Assembly: GCA_900314845.1 (NCBI GenBank)
Contig: OMWV01000037.1
Span: forward strand, 209,222 to 273,221
DNA from: an uncultured Eubacteriales bacterium
GTDB lineage: Bacteria; Bacillota; Clostridia; Lachnospirales; Lachnospiraceae
Reading direction: 5' to 3'
Length of the DNA: 64,000 nucleotides
This document shows positions 1-8,466 of the stretch, one piece after another. Numbering within the stretch: the stretch's first letter is position 1; the number at the start of each line of letters is the position of its first letter. Below the pieces are notes generated by a model, which had not been told where the DNA came from, did not search any database, and saw only the letters and a list, made by a program, of their open reading frames with translations. A program made the translations under genes and the position numbers.

Positions 1-2
1 AC

Positions 3-239
3 AGCGGGCTGATGCAGGTCACGATCCTGTGCAGCAGCGGTTCACTGGGAGATGCCCTTTCAACAGCCTGTTTTGCCCTTGGCCTTGATGAGGGAATGAA
101 ACTGGCGAAAGAATATAATGTTTTGGCCATATTTGTTGATAATGACAGGCATATTTGGTATAATAACACGGGTTTATCGGATATTTTTGAATTCACCGGA
201 AAGGATTCCGGCTATACCCTGTCCGAATATAATAAATAA
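3..239 (+). CDS. apbE: FAD:protein FMN transferase, C-terminal fragment (cut by window start)
   Basis: The reading frame is open from the left edge and ends at a TAA. The last ~78 residues match the C-terminus of the ApbE family: the ALSTACFALGLDEG stretch corresponds to the conserved ALSTA..F..G segment, followed by an AIFVDNDRHIWYN-type beta hairpin. ApbE enzymes use FAD to attach FMN covalently to a threonine in (S/T)GAT-type motifs outside the membrane. It lies directly before rnfC, and RnfG downstream carries such a motif, so RnfG (and RnfD) are the likely targets. That link is inference from position and family knowledge. The N-terminal part with the lipobox and metal-binding residues is outside the window. 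Confidence 0.8.
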   Translation, partial: SGLMQVTILCSSGSLGDALSTACFALGLDEGMKLAKEYNVLAIFVDNDRHIWYNNTGLSDIFEFTGKDSGYTLSEYNK

Positions 240-331
240 TTTTGTTGTTTGCGCGCACTTTCCGGGGACTGACCAGGAACTGCGCGATTAAACATATGTT
301 AAATGTCACTATTTATCAGAGGAGGATTCAA

Positions 332-1669
332 ATGGCACAATCATCAAGTCTTCTTGGCCGCCTGGGTTTTGTAAAGACGCCGGGAGCTCCTGCACCTCAC
401 AGAAAGAACACTGCAGAGTGCGAGACTGTGACAATGCCTGTCCCTAAGACAGTTACGATTGTCATGTCCATGCACATCGGCGCACCGTGTAAACCCTGTG
501 TTAAACCGAAGGATCAGGTTTATGTAGGAACGCTCATTGGTGACAGCGACGCATTCATGTCCGCTAAGATACATTCCAGCGTGTCAGGAACAGTCAAAAA
601 GATTGACACAGTATTAATGCCTAATGGTTCTACGGCTCAGGCTGTCGTTATCGATACAGATGGCGAGCAGACGATCGATCCGAACATTAAGCCGCCCGTT
701 ATAAACTCCAGAGAGGATTTTATCGAGGCAGTTAAGAACTCCGGACTTGTAGGTCTCGGCGGTGCTGGTTTCCCGGCACATATCAAGCTGAATCCGGCTC
801 CGGACGTTCTTGCCAAGGTCGATACTCTCTGCATAAACGGAGCTGAGTGCGAGCCCTACAACACGGCAGATTACAGAGAGTTCCTCGAGAACTACGACAA
901 TGTGATCTACGGTATCACAGAGGTTCTCAAGGTTCTTGAAGCCAAGCGGGCGATCATCGGCATCGAGTCAAACAAGCCGGAAGCGATCAAGCTTATGACA
1001 GAGAAGACAAAGGAGTATGACAACATCTCCGTTCAGGTTCTTCCCGCTCGTTACCCTCAGGGCGCTGAGAAAGTTCTCATCCATACCCTGACAGGCAGAG
1101 AGGTGCCTCCGGGCAAGCTTCCCGCAGACGTTGGCGTTGTTGTTATGAACGTTGCATCAGCAGGCTTCCTTGGAGGATATCTCAAGGATGGCATCCCTCT
1201 TACAACAAAGCGTGTCACGATCGATGGTTCTGCTATCGCAAACCCTCAGAACGTTAAGGTCTGCGTTGGTACCTCTATTAAAGATATCATTGATTTCTGC
1301 GGCGGATACAAGGGAACACCCTATAAGCTCATCAGCGGCGGCCCTATGATGGGTATGGCGCTTGTGACAGATAATTTCCCTGTACTCAAGCAGAACAATG
1401 CATTCCTGGCATTTGATGAGAAGGATGCCAAGAGCCTTGAGCCCACAGCATGCATCAGATGCGGCAGATGTGTCAATGCCTGCCCTATGAACCTCATGCC
1501 CACAAAGCTGGAGGATGCAGTGAATGCAAGGAACGTCGACGGCCTTAAGGAATTTGGCGTTCTCAATTGTATGGAGTGCGGATGCTGCGCATTCGTATGT
1601 CCCGCAAACAGGAAACTCGTTCAGGCAATGAGAATCGGCAAGTCCATTCTCCGTAATGCAGGAAAGTAG
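332..1669 (+). CDS. rnfC: Rnf electron transport complex subunit C
   Basis: 445 residues, the usual size for the short clostridial RnfC. RnfC is the peripheral NADH/FMN-binding subunit that exchanges electrons between NAD and the complex's iron-sulfur chain. Seen: a glycine-rich loop GLGGAGFPAHIKL and the NGAECEPY motif of the NuoF-like domain, then two 4Fe-4S motifs, CIRCGRCVNACP from about residue 374 and CMECGCCAFVCP from about residue 413. The frame is open further upstream to 242, but the ATG at 332 follows AGAGGAGG at a good distance and begins MAQSSSLLGRLGF, so it is preferred. First gene of rnfCDGEAB; rnfD starts 10 bases after its stop. Confidence 0.95.
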   Translation: MAQSSSLLGRLGFVKTPGAPAPHRKNTAECETVTMPVPKTVTIVMSMHIGAPCKPCVKPKDQVYVGTLIGDSDAFMSAKIHSSVSGTVKKIDTVLMPNGSTAQAVVIDTDGEQTIDPNIKPPVINSREDFIEAVKNSGLVGLGGAGFPAHIKLNPAPDVLAKVDTLCINGAECEPYNTADYREFLENYDNVIYGITEVLKVLEAKRAIIGIESNKPEAIKLMTEKTKEYDNISVQVLPARYPQGAEKVLIHTLTGREVPPGKLPADVGVVVMNVASAGFLGGYLKDGIPLTTKRVTIDGSAIANPQNVKVCVGTSIKDIIDFCGGYKGTPYKLISGGPMMGMALVTDNFPVLKQNNAFLAFDEKDAKSLEPTACIRCGRCVNACPMNLMPTKLEDAVNARNVDGLKEFGVLNCMECGCCAFVCPANRKLVQAMRIGKSILRNAGK

Positions 1670-1679
1670 GTGTTAAAGA

Positions 1680-2642
1680 ATGGAAAATAAATTAATCGTT
1701 TCATCATCTCCTCATATTTCCAGCAATACGAAGACTAAGGACCTTATGCTCAATGTCATCATCGCGCTGGTTCCTGCTCTTATCGCTTCCATCATCTTCT
1801 TCGGCTACAGAGCTATCATCATTGAGGTTGCCTGCGTTGCATCCTGTGTGATCTCCGAGTATATCTGCCGCAAGATCATGAAGAGAGAGCAGACCATTGG
1901 AGATCTCAGTGCGGTTGTTACAGGTCTTCTCCTGGCATTCAACCTTCCCTCAAGCGTACCGATCTATGTTCCCATCATCGGCGGCGTAGTAGCAATAGTA
2001 GTAGCAAAGCAGATGTTCGGCGGTATCGGTCAGAACTTCGTTAACCCGGCACTTATCTCCCGTATCATCCTCATGAATTCTTTCCCTGTTCTGCTTACCA
2101 CATGGTATCCGGCAACACCGGGAAACTTCCTGGGTGATGCAACAGCTGCGGCAACACCTCTTGCCATCGCGTCAAGCGGCAGCGGAACACTTCCTTCTTA
2201 TCTCGACATGTTCCTTGGAAACACAGGCGGATGTCTTGGTGAGACAAGTGCTCTTGCCCTCCTTATCGGTGGTCTCTTCCTGATATTCAGAGGTGTTATC
2301 TCCGCGATCATACCTTTCGTATACATTGCAGTAGTATTTGTACTTTCCGCGATCGTAGGTCTGGATCCCGTTATGCAGATCCTTTCAGGCGGTCTCTTCA
2401 TCGGTGCATTCTTCATGGCTACAGACTATGTAACAAGCCCTCTTACACGCAAGGGCAAGTTTATCTATGCTCTGTGCATGGGTATCATAACTGTATTCAT
2501 CCGTAGATTTGCATCTCTTCCGGAAGGTGTATCTTACTCAATCGTTCTCATGAACATCATCGTTCCTCTGATAGAGCGCAAGACCATCCCTCTTCCTTTC
2601 GGAGCAGTAAAGGAGCCCAAGAAAAAGGAGGCTGGTAAGTAA
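1680..2642 (+). CDS. rnfD: Rnf electron transport complex subunit D
   Basis: 320 residues, a polytopic membrane protein of the NqrB/RnfD family with about nine to ten hydrophobic segments. It carries a covalent FMN and is a candidate ion-translocating subunit. The segment LGDATAAATPLA near residues 151-162 aligns with the FMN attachment region of the family, with Thr159 the likely attachment site. The usual (S/T)GAT is relaxed here to AAAT, which is common in clostridial RnfD. GDLSAVVTGLLLAFNLPSSVP near residue 74 is also typical. The stop overlaps the rnfG start by one base (TAATG), implying translational coupling. Confidence 0.94.
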   Translation: MENKLIVSSSPHISSNTKTKDLMLNVIIALVPALIASIIFFGYRAIIIEVACVASCVISEYICRKIMKREQTIGDLSAVVTGLLLAFNLPSSVPIYVPIIGGVVAIVVAKQMFGGIGQNFVNPALISRIILMNSFPVLLTTWYPATPGNFLGDATAAATPLAIASSGSGTLPSYLDMFLGNTGGCLGETSALALLIGGLFLIFRGVISAIIPFVYIAVVFVLSAIVGLDPVMQILSGGLFIGAFFMATDYVTSPLTRKGKFIYALCMGIITVFIRRFASLPEGVSYSIVLMNIIVPLIERKTIPLPFGAVKEPKKKEAGK

Positions 2643-3208
2643 TGGATGCAAAAGCAATATTAGTTCCTACATTAAAACTTACAGTAATAGGCGTTATCAT
2701 CACAGCTCTGCTTTTCATGACAAACAGCAGGACTCAGGCAAAGATAGAGCAGAATGAGGCCCAGGCGGCTGTTGAAGCCCGTAAGCAGGTGCTTCCTGAA
2801 GCTGATGATTTTGAAGAGAAGAAAGTCACTGTTGACGGCACAGAATATACATATTATGAAGCTACAAACAAGGCTGGATATGTATTTTCCGGAAGCAACA
2901 AGGGCTACGGCGGCCAGGTCGTAACCATGACAGGTATCGACGCGGACGGCAAGATCGTTGGTGTACTTGTTACAGATGCCAGCAACGAGACTCCTGGTCT
3001 TGGTGCGAAATGGCTTGCAACAGATCAGGCTAATCAGGACAGACTCGCTCAGTTCTACGGCGATGTTCCGGATTCTGATTACGCTGTAACAAAGGATGGC
3101 GGAAAGATCCAGGCTGTATCAGGCGCAACATTAACATCCCGTGCCGTTACAGCAGACGTAAACTCCGCGATCGCTCAGTATAAAGCAGCTACTGGAGGTG
3201 CTAATTAA
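2642..3208 (+). CDS. rnfG: Rnf electron transport complex subunit G
   Basis: 188 residues with one N-terminal membrane segment (about residues 7-26) and an extracytoplasmic FMN-binding domain. The motif SGATLTS at residues 160-166 is the covalent FMN site of the NqrC/RnfG family; by family knowledge the flavin is linked by ApbE to the second threonine (Thr165). ETPGLGAKW near residue 116 is also a family signature. Start and stop overlap the neighbours by one base each (TAATG at both ends), so rnfD, rnfG and rnfE are tightly coupled. Confidence 0.95.
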   Translation: MDAKAILVPTLKLTVIGVIITALLFMTNSRTQAKIEQNEAQAAVEARKQVLPEADDFEEKKVTVDGTEYTYYEATNKAGYVFSGSNKGYGGQVVTMTGIDADGKIVGVLVTDASNETPGLGAKWLATDQANQDRLAQFYGDVPDSDYAVTKDGGKIQAVSGATLTSRAVTADVNSAIAQYKAATGGAN

Positions 3209-3897
3209 TGGCAAAGAAACAGAGAAGTATAGGTGATATATTCTTCTCAGGATGGATCAAGGAAAACCCTGTACTCAGACTGGTGCTTGGTACCTGCCCT
3301 ACACTTGCGGTATCTACACAGGCATTCAACGGTATCGGTATGGGTGTTGCCGCAACATTCGTTCTTGTTGGTTCCAACCTTGTTATCTCACTTCTGAGAA
3401 ATTTCATTCCTGACAATGTACGTATTCCTGCATTCATCACGATCATCGCCGGATTCGTTACTGTTGTACAGATGGTTATTCAGGCGTTTTCACCTGCCCT
3501 CGATAAGGCTCTTGGTATTTACCTTCCCCTTATCGTTGTTAACTGTATTATCCTTGGCCGCGCAGAGAGTTTTGCCAGCAAGAATGGCCCGATCGCTTCC
3601 ATATTCGATGGAATCGGAATGGGCATTGGCTTCACGATAACCCTTCTGCTCATGGGATCTATCAGAGAGATCATCGGAAACGGTTCCTGGATGGGTATCG
3701 TCTTCAACCATGGCACTGTTATTCAGCCCATGCTTATCATGATCCTTCCTCCCGGCGGTTTCTTCGTATTCGGTCTTCTTGTTGCTCTCTTCAACAAACT
3801 TGCAGAGGGTAAGGGCAAGGAGCCTGCAACTCTTACATGCTGCAATTGCCCTCAGGCTGATATGTGCCGTGAGTCTATGGAAGGAGGAAATAATTAA
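3208..3897 (+). CDS. rnfE: Rnf electron transport complex subunit E
   Basis: 229 residues, six-helix membrane protein of the RnfA/RnfE pair. Conserved cysteines sit in LGTCPTLAVS (near residue 30) and VVNCIILGR (near residue 112). In known structures the RnfA and RnfE cysteines hold an iron-sulfur cluster inside the membrane, giving electrons a path across it. The C-terminal tail adds a cysteine-rich patch, CCNCPQADMC, after the last helix; it is not part of the core fold and could bind metal. One-base overlap with rnfG before it and rnfA after it. Confidence 0.94.
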   Translation: MAKKQRSIGDIFFSGWIKENPVLRLVLGTCPTLAVSTQAFNGIGMGVAATFVLVGSNLVISLLRNFIPDNVRIPAFITIIAGFVTVVQMVIQAFSPALDKALGIYLPLIVVNCIILGRAESFASKNGPIASIFDGIGMGIGFTITLLLMGSIREIIGNGSWMGIVFNHGTVIQPMLIMILPPGGFFVFGLLVALFNKLAEGKGKEPATLTCCNCPQADMCRESMEGGNN

Positions 3898-4496
3898 TGA
3901 TCGTTAATCTTGTTTCCATCTTCCTGGCAGCTATCCTGACAAACAACTACGTATTATCCAAGTTCCTTGGTATCTGCCCCTTCCTGGGTGTATCAAAGAA
4001 GATCGATACAGCTGTCAGCATGAGCCTGGCCGTTATCGTAGTTATGACAGTCGCAACTATCGCAACATGGCCGATTCAGACATTCATCCTCGACAAGTTC
4101 GGGATCGGATATCTGCAGACCATCGTATTCATTCTTATCATCGCTGCACTCGTACAGTTCATCGAGTCTTTCATGAAGAAGAATATGCCTCCCCTTTACC
4201 AGGCACTTGGTATCTACCTTCCTCTGATCACAACAAACTGTGCGGTTCTCGGTGTTACAACACTGAACATTGACAACAGCTACAACTTTGCAGAGTCAAT
4301 CGTGAACGCTATCGGTTCCGGTGTTGGTTATCTCGTAGCTATGGTACTTTTCGCAGGCGTCAGAGGAAGACTTGAATCTGCTGACATTCCCAAGTCACTT
4401 CAGGGCCTGCCCATCACACTGATCGCCGCAGCTATCGTTGCCTGCTCATTCCTGGGCTTTGGCGGTATGATAGATGGTATATTCGGATTAAAGTAG
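3897..4496 (+). CDS. rnfA: Rnf electron transport complex subunit A
   Basis: 199 residues, partner of RnfE with six hydrophobic helices. It begins MIVNLVSIFLAAILTNNYVLSKFLGICPFLGVSKK, which is the RnfA hallmark, and repeats the motif in TTNCAVLGV near residue 110. The two cysteines would complete the in-membrane iron-sulfur site shared with RnfE. The gene is preceded by GGAGGAAATAATTA inside the end of rnfE, and its start overlaps that stop by one base. Confidence 0.95.
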   Translation: MIVNLVSIFLAAILTNNYVLSKFLGICPFLGVSKKIDTAVSMSLAVIVVMTVATIATWPIQTFILDKFGIGYLQTIVFILIIAALVQFIESFMKKNMPPLYQALGIYLPLITTNCAVLGVTTLNIDNSYNFAESIVNAIGSGVGYLVAMVLFAGVRGRLESADIPKSLQGLPITLIAAAIVACSFLGFGGMIDGIFGLK

Positions 4497-4506
4497 GAGG
4501 ATAGAT

Positions 4507-5331
4507 ATGGCTGGAATTATTCTGATAGCAGTAGTAGCTATTATAGCCGGCGTCCTTCTGTCGGTAGCATCCATTAAATTTGCTGTACCTGTAGATGAAC
4601 TTCAGGTAAAGATCAGAGAAGTCCTTCCGGGCGCAAACTGCGGTGCCTGCGGTTTCTCCGGATGCGACGGCTACGCAGAAGCTCTTGCATCCGGCAAGGC
4701 AGAACCGGGACTTTGCTCTCCCGGCGGAGCTGATGTGGCAGAGGAGTGCGGTGTACTTCTTGGCAAGTCAGTAGGAGCTATGGAGAGAAGGGCAGCATTC
4801 GTACACTGCAATGGCGTATGCGGCAATACACCTTCCAAGTATGTATATGATGGTGTTGATACCTGTGAGGCTGCAAGCCTTATGTTCCAGGGCGACTCCT
4901 CCTGTGCGTTCGGATGCCTCGGCAAGGGAGACTGTGCCGCGGTCTGCCCTGAGAAGGCCATCATCATCCAGGACGGCCTTTCCATGATCGATCAGGACAA
5001 GTGCGTTGCCTGCGGACTCTGTGTAAAGACCTGTCCCAAGCACCTGATCGAGATCGTTCCTTACGGACACCTTACCCATGTAATGTGCAGCAACAAGGAG
5101 AAGGGTGCTCAGGCCATGAAGGTCTGCAAGGTATCCTGTATCGGCTGCATGAAGTGCCAGAAGACATGTCAGCATGACGCGATTCATGTTACAAACTTCC
5201 TCGCTTCCATAGATTACACAAAGTGTGTAGACTGCGGCGAGTGTGCTGCTGTATGCCCTAAGAACGCGATAAGCAAGGGCGCGGTACAGGCAAAGCCTGC
5301 TGAGGAAACTCCCCAGACAGCTAACGCCTGA
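4507..5331 (+). CDS. rnfB: Rnf electron transport complex subunit B (polyferredoxin)
   Basis: 274 residues. One N-terminal membrane helix (about 3-24) anchors a cytoplasmic ferredoxin-accepting arm. The 4Fe-4S domain CGACGFSGC (Cys45, Cys48, Cys53, then Cys70) is the RnfB signature. Four further cysteine clusters follow: CLGKGDCAAVCP, CVACGLCVKTCP, CIGCMKCQKTC and CVDCGECAAVCP. The short alanine/proline-rich tail ends the operon. RnfB takes electrons from reduced ferredoxin at the cytoplasmic side. A strong terminator starts 18 bases after the stop. Confidence 0.95.
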   Translation: MAGIILIAVVAIIAGVLLSVASIKFAVPVDELQVKIREVLPGANCGACGFSGCDGYAEALASGKAEPGLCSPGGADVAEECGVLLGKSVGAMERRAAFVHCNGVCGNTPSKYVYDGVDTCEAASLMFQGDSSCAFGCLGKGDCAAVCPEKAIIIQDGLSMIDQDKCVACGLCVKTCPKHLIEIVPYGHLTHVMCSNKEKGAQAMKVCKVSCIGCMKCQKTCQHDAIHVTNFLASIDYTKCVDCGECAAVCPKNAISKGAVQAKPAEETPQTANA

Positions 5332-5349
5332 GACATTTTCGTCATTCCT

Positions 5350-5381
5350 GCCGGGATCTTTTATCAGATCCCGGCTTTTTT
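5350..5381 (+). terminator. Terminator of the rnf operon
   Basis: Perfect 9-bp stem GCCGGGATC / GATCCCGGC with an 8-base loop, followed by six T. It lies just after rnfB, so it closes the rnf transcript before the dehydrogenase genes. Confidence 0.9.
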
Positions 5382-5569
5382 AATATGAGAGACCCTGAAA
5401 ACCTTTGTTAAAAATACTATACTGCTTTGGATAACATCGAAATGTGTTTTCGCATCATTACTTGTCATTCTTGCCTAAACAAAGAGTCCGGCAAAATTTT
5501 CACATGTATAATATTGACCTAGAATTTATAAAAAAACAGAAAATGAAGTGCAAATTTCATAATTTCACC
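5382..5569. other. AT-rich spacer, nothing recognised
   Basis: Between the rnf terminator and the next promoter there is about 190 bases of AT-rich sequence. A TATAAT at 5507-5512 has no credible -35 box. No gene or RNA structure was recognised. Confidence 0.5.
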
Positions 5570-5598
5570 TAGACAAAAATTGCAATATATTTTATAAT
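5570..5598 (+). promoter_or_regulatory. Sigma-A-type promoter of the dehydrogenase-Etf genes
   Basis: -35 TAGACA (5570-5575), 17-base spacer, -10 TATAAT (5593-5598). Transcription would begin near 5605, just before the inverted repeat at 5619. Confidence 0.75.
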
Positions 5599-5618
5599 AA
5601 GCAAGTAGTAATGCGTGA

Positions 5619-5644
5619 GTTATAAGACTTGTGAATCTTATAAC
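5619..5644. promoter_or_regulatory. Perfect inverted repeat in the 5' leader, likely operator
   Basis: GTTATAAGA, 8-base centre, TCTTATAAC: a perfect 9-bp dyad placed about 15 bases downstream of the predicted transcription start and just before the ribosome site AGAAGGAGA (5651). The position suits a repressor site that senses substrate. An RNA hairpin is the alternative, but the arms are AT-rich and weak. No regulator gene is adjacent. Confidence 0.5.
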
Positions 5645-5668
5645 AATCAGAGAAGGAGATTGGTATAT

Positions 5669-7114
5669 ATGAGTGGATACAACAAGGTAACCCCTGAAAT
5701 TATCGACCAGTTGAAAGCGGTTATTGCTCCTAACCGAGTACTCACAGGTGAGGACATCAACGATGATTTTACCCATGACGAGATGTCCATCTACGGCAAG
5801 TCTACTCCTGAAGTCGTTATAGACGCAACGACTACAGAGGAAGTAGCAGCTGCTATGAAGATCGCTTATGACAACAATATCCCTGTAACTCCCCGTGGCG
5901 CTGGTACAGGTCTTGTTGGAGCATGTGTTCCCCTGGCAGGAGGCATGGTCATCAACACTACAAAGATGAATCACATCCTTGGTTATGATCTGGACAACTT
6001 CGTAGTTCATGTTGAGTGCGGCGTTCTCCTGAATGATCTTGCAGAAGACTGCGTAAGCAGAGGACTTATGTATCCTCCCGATCCCGGTGAAAAGTTTGCG
6101 ACTCTCGGCGGCAATGTTTCTACGAATGCCGGCGGTATGAGAGCATGTAAGTACGGCGCAACAAGAGAGTTCGTACGTGCAATGAAGGTTGTTCTCCCCA
6201 CAGGTGAGATCGTTAACTTCGGAAGCACAGTTTCCAAGTCATCATCCGGTTATTCACTTCTTAACCTTATGATAGGTGCTGAAGGTACGCTGGGCATCAT
6301 TACTGAGATCACACTCAAAGTTATCCCTGCACCCAGAGAAGTCATCTCCCTCGTTATTCCTTTCGAGAGCCTGGAAGACTGTGTATCAACAGTTCCCAAG
6401 TTCAAGATCAACAAGCTCGATCCTCAGGCTCTTGAGTTCATGGAGAAAGCTATTGTTCAGAAGTCCGAGAGATATATCGGCAAGAGCGTTTACCCTCAGG
6501 TTCTCGACGGTGTAGAAGCAAACGCTTACCTGCTTGTTACATTCGACGGCAACAATATGGAGCAGCTTGAGAATATTATTGAAGAGGCTTCCGAGATCGC
6601 TCTTGACAACGGAGCTATCGACGTACTTGTTGCTGATACCCCTGCAAAGATTAAAGATGCATGGGCAGCAAGAAGCTCCTTCCTTGAAGCGATCAAGGCA
6701 GAGACAAACTGGAAGGACGGACTTGAACTTCTCGATGAGAGTGATGTCGTTGTTCCTCTTAACAAGATTGCAGAGTATGTAGAATTTGTATATAAAGTAG
6801 GCAAAGAACTCGGCCTTACAGTTGAGAGCTTCGGTCATGCAGGTGACGGCAACCTTCATATTTACTCTATCGGCAATGACAAGGTTTCCGTAGAAGAGTT
6901 CAAGGCTTCCGCTAAGAAGTTCTTCGATACCATTTATCCTAAGGCTACAGAGCTTGGCGGCCTTGTATCCGGTGAGCATGCTATCGGTTCCGGTAAGCTT
7001 GACTATCTGGCTGAGTCCGTTGGCGAGACCCAGATGGAGATCATGCGCGGCATCAAGAAAGTATTTGATCCCAAGATGATCCTCAATCCCGGAAAGGTTT
7101 GCTACAAGCTGTAA
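5669..7114 (+). CDS. FAD-binding D-2-hydroxyacid dehydrogenase (GlcD/D-lactate type)
   Basis: 481 residues. It belongs to the VAO/GlcD flavoprotein family that oxidises D-lactate or glycolate. Seen: the FAD-binding PP-loop region PRGAGTGLVGACVPL, the PDPGEKFATLGGNVSTNAGG segment, and the C-terminal motifs GHAGDGNLHIY and VSGEHAIGSGKLDYL. The frame is open upstream to 5615 across the inverted repeat, but ATG 5669 sits 9 bases after GAGAAGGAG and is the sensible start. It is followed by acyl-CoA dehydrogenase and etfBA. In Acetobacterium a related LDH forms a complex with Etf that drives lactate oxidation by NAD with ferredoxin co-oxidation; the same partnership is inferred here. The substrate is not proven. 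Confidence 0.85.
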   Translation: MSGYNKVTPEIIDQLKAVIAPNRVLTGEDINDDFTHDEMSIYGKSTPEVVIDATTTEEVAAAMKIAYDNNIPVTPRGAGTGLVGACVPLAGGMVINTTKMNHILGYDLDNFVVHVECGVLLNDLAEDCVSRGLMYPPDPGEKFATLGGNVSTNAGGMRACKYGATREFVRAMKVVLPTGEIVNFGSTVSKSSSGYSLLNLMIGAEGTLGIITEITLKVIPAPREVISLVIPFESLEDCVSTVPKFKINKLDPQALEFMEKAIVQKSERYIGKSVYPQVLDGVEANAYLLVTFDGNNMEQLENIIEEASEIALDNGAIDVLVADTPAKIKDAWAARSSFLEAIKAETNWKDGLELLDESDVVVPLNKIAEYVEFVYKVGKELGLTVESFGHAGDGNLHIYSIGNDKVSVEEFKASAKKFFDTIYPKATELGGLVSGEHAIGSGKLDYLAESVGETQMEIMRGIKKVFDPKMILNPGKVCYKL

Positions 7115-7134
7115 TATTATTCATTTGCTTATGT

Positions 7135-7183
7135 CTCCGCCGCGGAATGATCCGCAGCGGAGCTTAGTGCAGAATTTTCTGCA
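7135..7183 (+). other. Two adjacent hairpins between dehydrogenase and acyl-CoA dehydrogenase genes
   Basis: First hairpin 7135-7162: 12-bp arms CTCCGCCGCGGA / TCCGCAGCGGAG with one mismatch and loop ATGA. Second 7168-7183: TGCAGAA / TTCTGCA around two bases. No T-run follows either, so these are more likely processing or stability elements than full terminators. Confidence 0.55.
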
Positions 7184-7222
7184 TTGCCATATAAACATTC
7201 ATAATTATAGGAGGTATTATTT

Positions 7223-8374
7223 ATGAATTTTCATTTTTCAGAGGAAGAGCAGGATATCCTCGACGCATTACGTGACTACTGCGAGAAGGAAGTAGGTCCT
7301 AAGGCTGCTGAGATCGATGAGGAAGAGAAGTTCCCCGAAGAAGCTCGTAAACAGCTCGGTGAGATGGGCTACATGGGAATCTATTTCCCTGAAGAGTACG
7401 GCGGTGCCGGCCTCACATATCTTACTTACATCGCAGCTTGCGAGACGATCGCTGAGTACTGCGCAACAACATCCGTTGTTCTTTCTGCTCATGAGTCACT
7501 CTGTGCATGGCCTATTTACAAGTATGGTACAGAAGAGCAGAAGCAGAAGTATCTTGTTCCCCTGGCTTCAGGCGAGAAGCTTGGTGCTTTCGGTCTTACC
7601 GAGCCCGGTGCTGGTACTGATGCAGCAATGCAGAAGACTACAGCTACAGATGATGGCGATCACTGGACACTTAATGGTTCCAAGATCTTCATCACAAACG
7701 CTCACTATGCAGATATCTTCGTAATCTTCGCTATGACAGAGAAGGAAAAAGGAAACCATGGTATCTCAGCATTTATCGTTGAGAAGGGAACTCCCGGATT
7801 CTCCGTAAGCGGACATGAGAAGAAGATGGGTATCCGCGGTTCTTCAACATCAGAGCTTATCTTTGATGACTGCAAGATCCCTAAGGAAAACCTTCTTGGT
7901 GAGTACAACAAGGGCTTCAAGGTAGCTATGACAACACTTGACGGCGGCCGTATCGGTATCGCTGCACAGGCTGTTGGTATTGCTCAGAGAGCTATCATCG
8001 ATACTGTTAAGTATGACAAGCAGAGGATCCAGTTTGGTAAGCCGATCTGGAAGTTCCAGAATACACAGTTCCAGCTTGCTGATATGCAGACAAAGGTAGA
8101 CGCAGCTCGTCTCCTTCTCTATCGTGCAGCACAGGCTAAGCAGGATGGCGAGCCTCATTCACATCTTGCAGCTATGGCTAAGCTCTTCGCAGCTGAGACT
8201 GCTTCTGATGTAACACGTCGCTGCTTACAGCTCATCGGTGGATTCGGTTACACACGTGACTATCCGTTCGAGCGTTACATGCGTGATGCTAAGATCACTG
8301 AGATCTATGAGGGCACCAGCGAAGTTCAGCGTATGGTTATCTCTGGCTGGTTAGGCAACACAATCGAGGCTTAA
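7223..8374 (+). CDS. bcd: Short-chain acyl-CoA dehydrogenase (butyryl-CoA dehydrogenase-like)
   Basis: 383 residues, the standard length of the family. It reduces enoyl-CoA such as crotonyl-CoA, or oxidises the acyl-CoA, using FAD and Etf. Seen: [11 protein letters not shown] (FAD/substrate loop), the [13 protein letters not shown] segment, and the catalytic glutamate in [14 protein letters not shown] near the C-terminus. Starts at ATG 7223 after TAGGAGG. It sits next to etfBA, the arrangement of electron-bifurcating Bcd-Etf complexes, but the usual thl, crt and hbd genes are not in the window. Exact chain-length preference cannot be read from the sequence. Confidence 0.88.
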   Translation: MNFHFSEEEQDILDALRDYCEKEVGPKAAEIDEEEKFPEEARKQLGEMGYMGIYFPEEYGGAGLTYLTYIAACETIAEYCATTSVVLSAHESLCAWPIYKYGTEEQKQKYLVPLASGEKLGAFGLTEPGAGTDAAMQKTTATDDGDHWTLNGSKIFITNAHYADIFVIFAMTEKEKGNHGISAFIVEKGTPGFSVSGHEKKMGIRGSSTSELIFDDCKIPKENLLGEYNKGFKVAMTTLDGGRIGIAAQAVGIAQRAIIDTVKYDKQRIQFGKPIWKFQNTQFQLADMQTKVDAARLLLYRAAQAKQDGEPHSHLAAMAKLFAAETASDVTRRCLQLIGGFGYTRDYPFERYMRDAKITEIYEGTSEVQRMVISGWLGNTIEA

Positions 8375-8402
8375 TCACTGCCGCTGCAATTAAATCATAT
8401 TT

Positions 8403-8432
8403 ACAACTGGTGTGCTTCGCCACACCAGTTGT
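8403..8432 (+). other. Perfect hairpin between bcd and etfB
   Basis: 12-bp perfect stem ACAACTGGTGTG / CACACCAGTTGT with a 6-base loop CTTCGC. Followed by CATATTAAAAG rather than a T-run, so partial termination, mRNA processing or 3' end protection of the bcd message are all possible. Confidence 0.65.
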
Positions 8433-8466
8433 CATATTAAAAGTTTTAGAAGGAGTGTAAGGCTAT

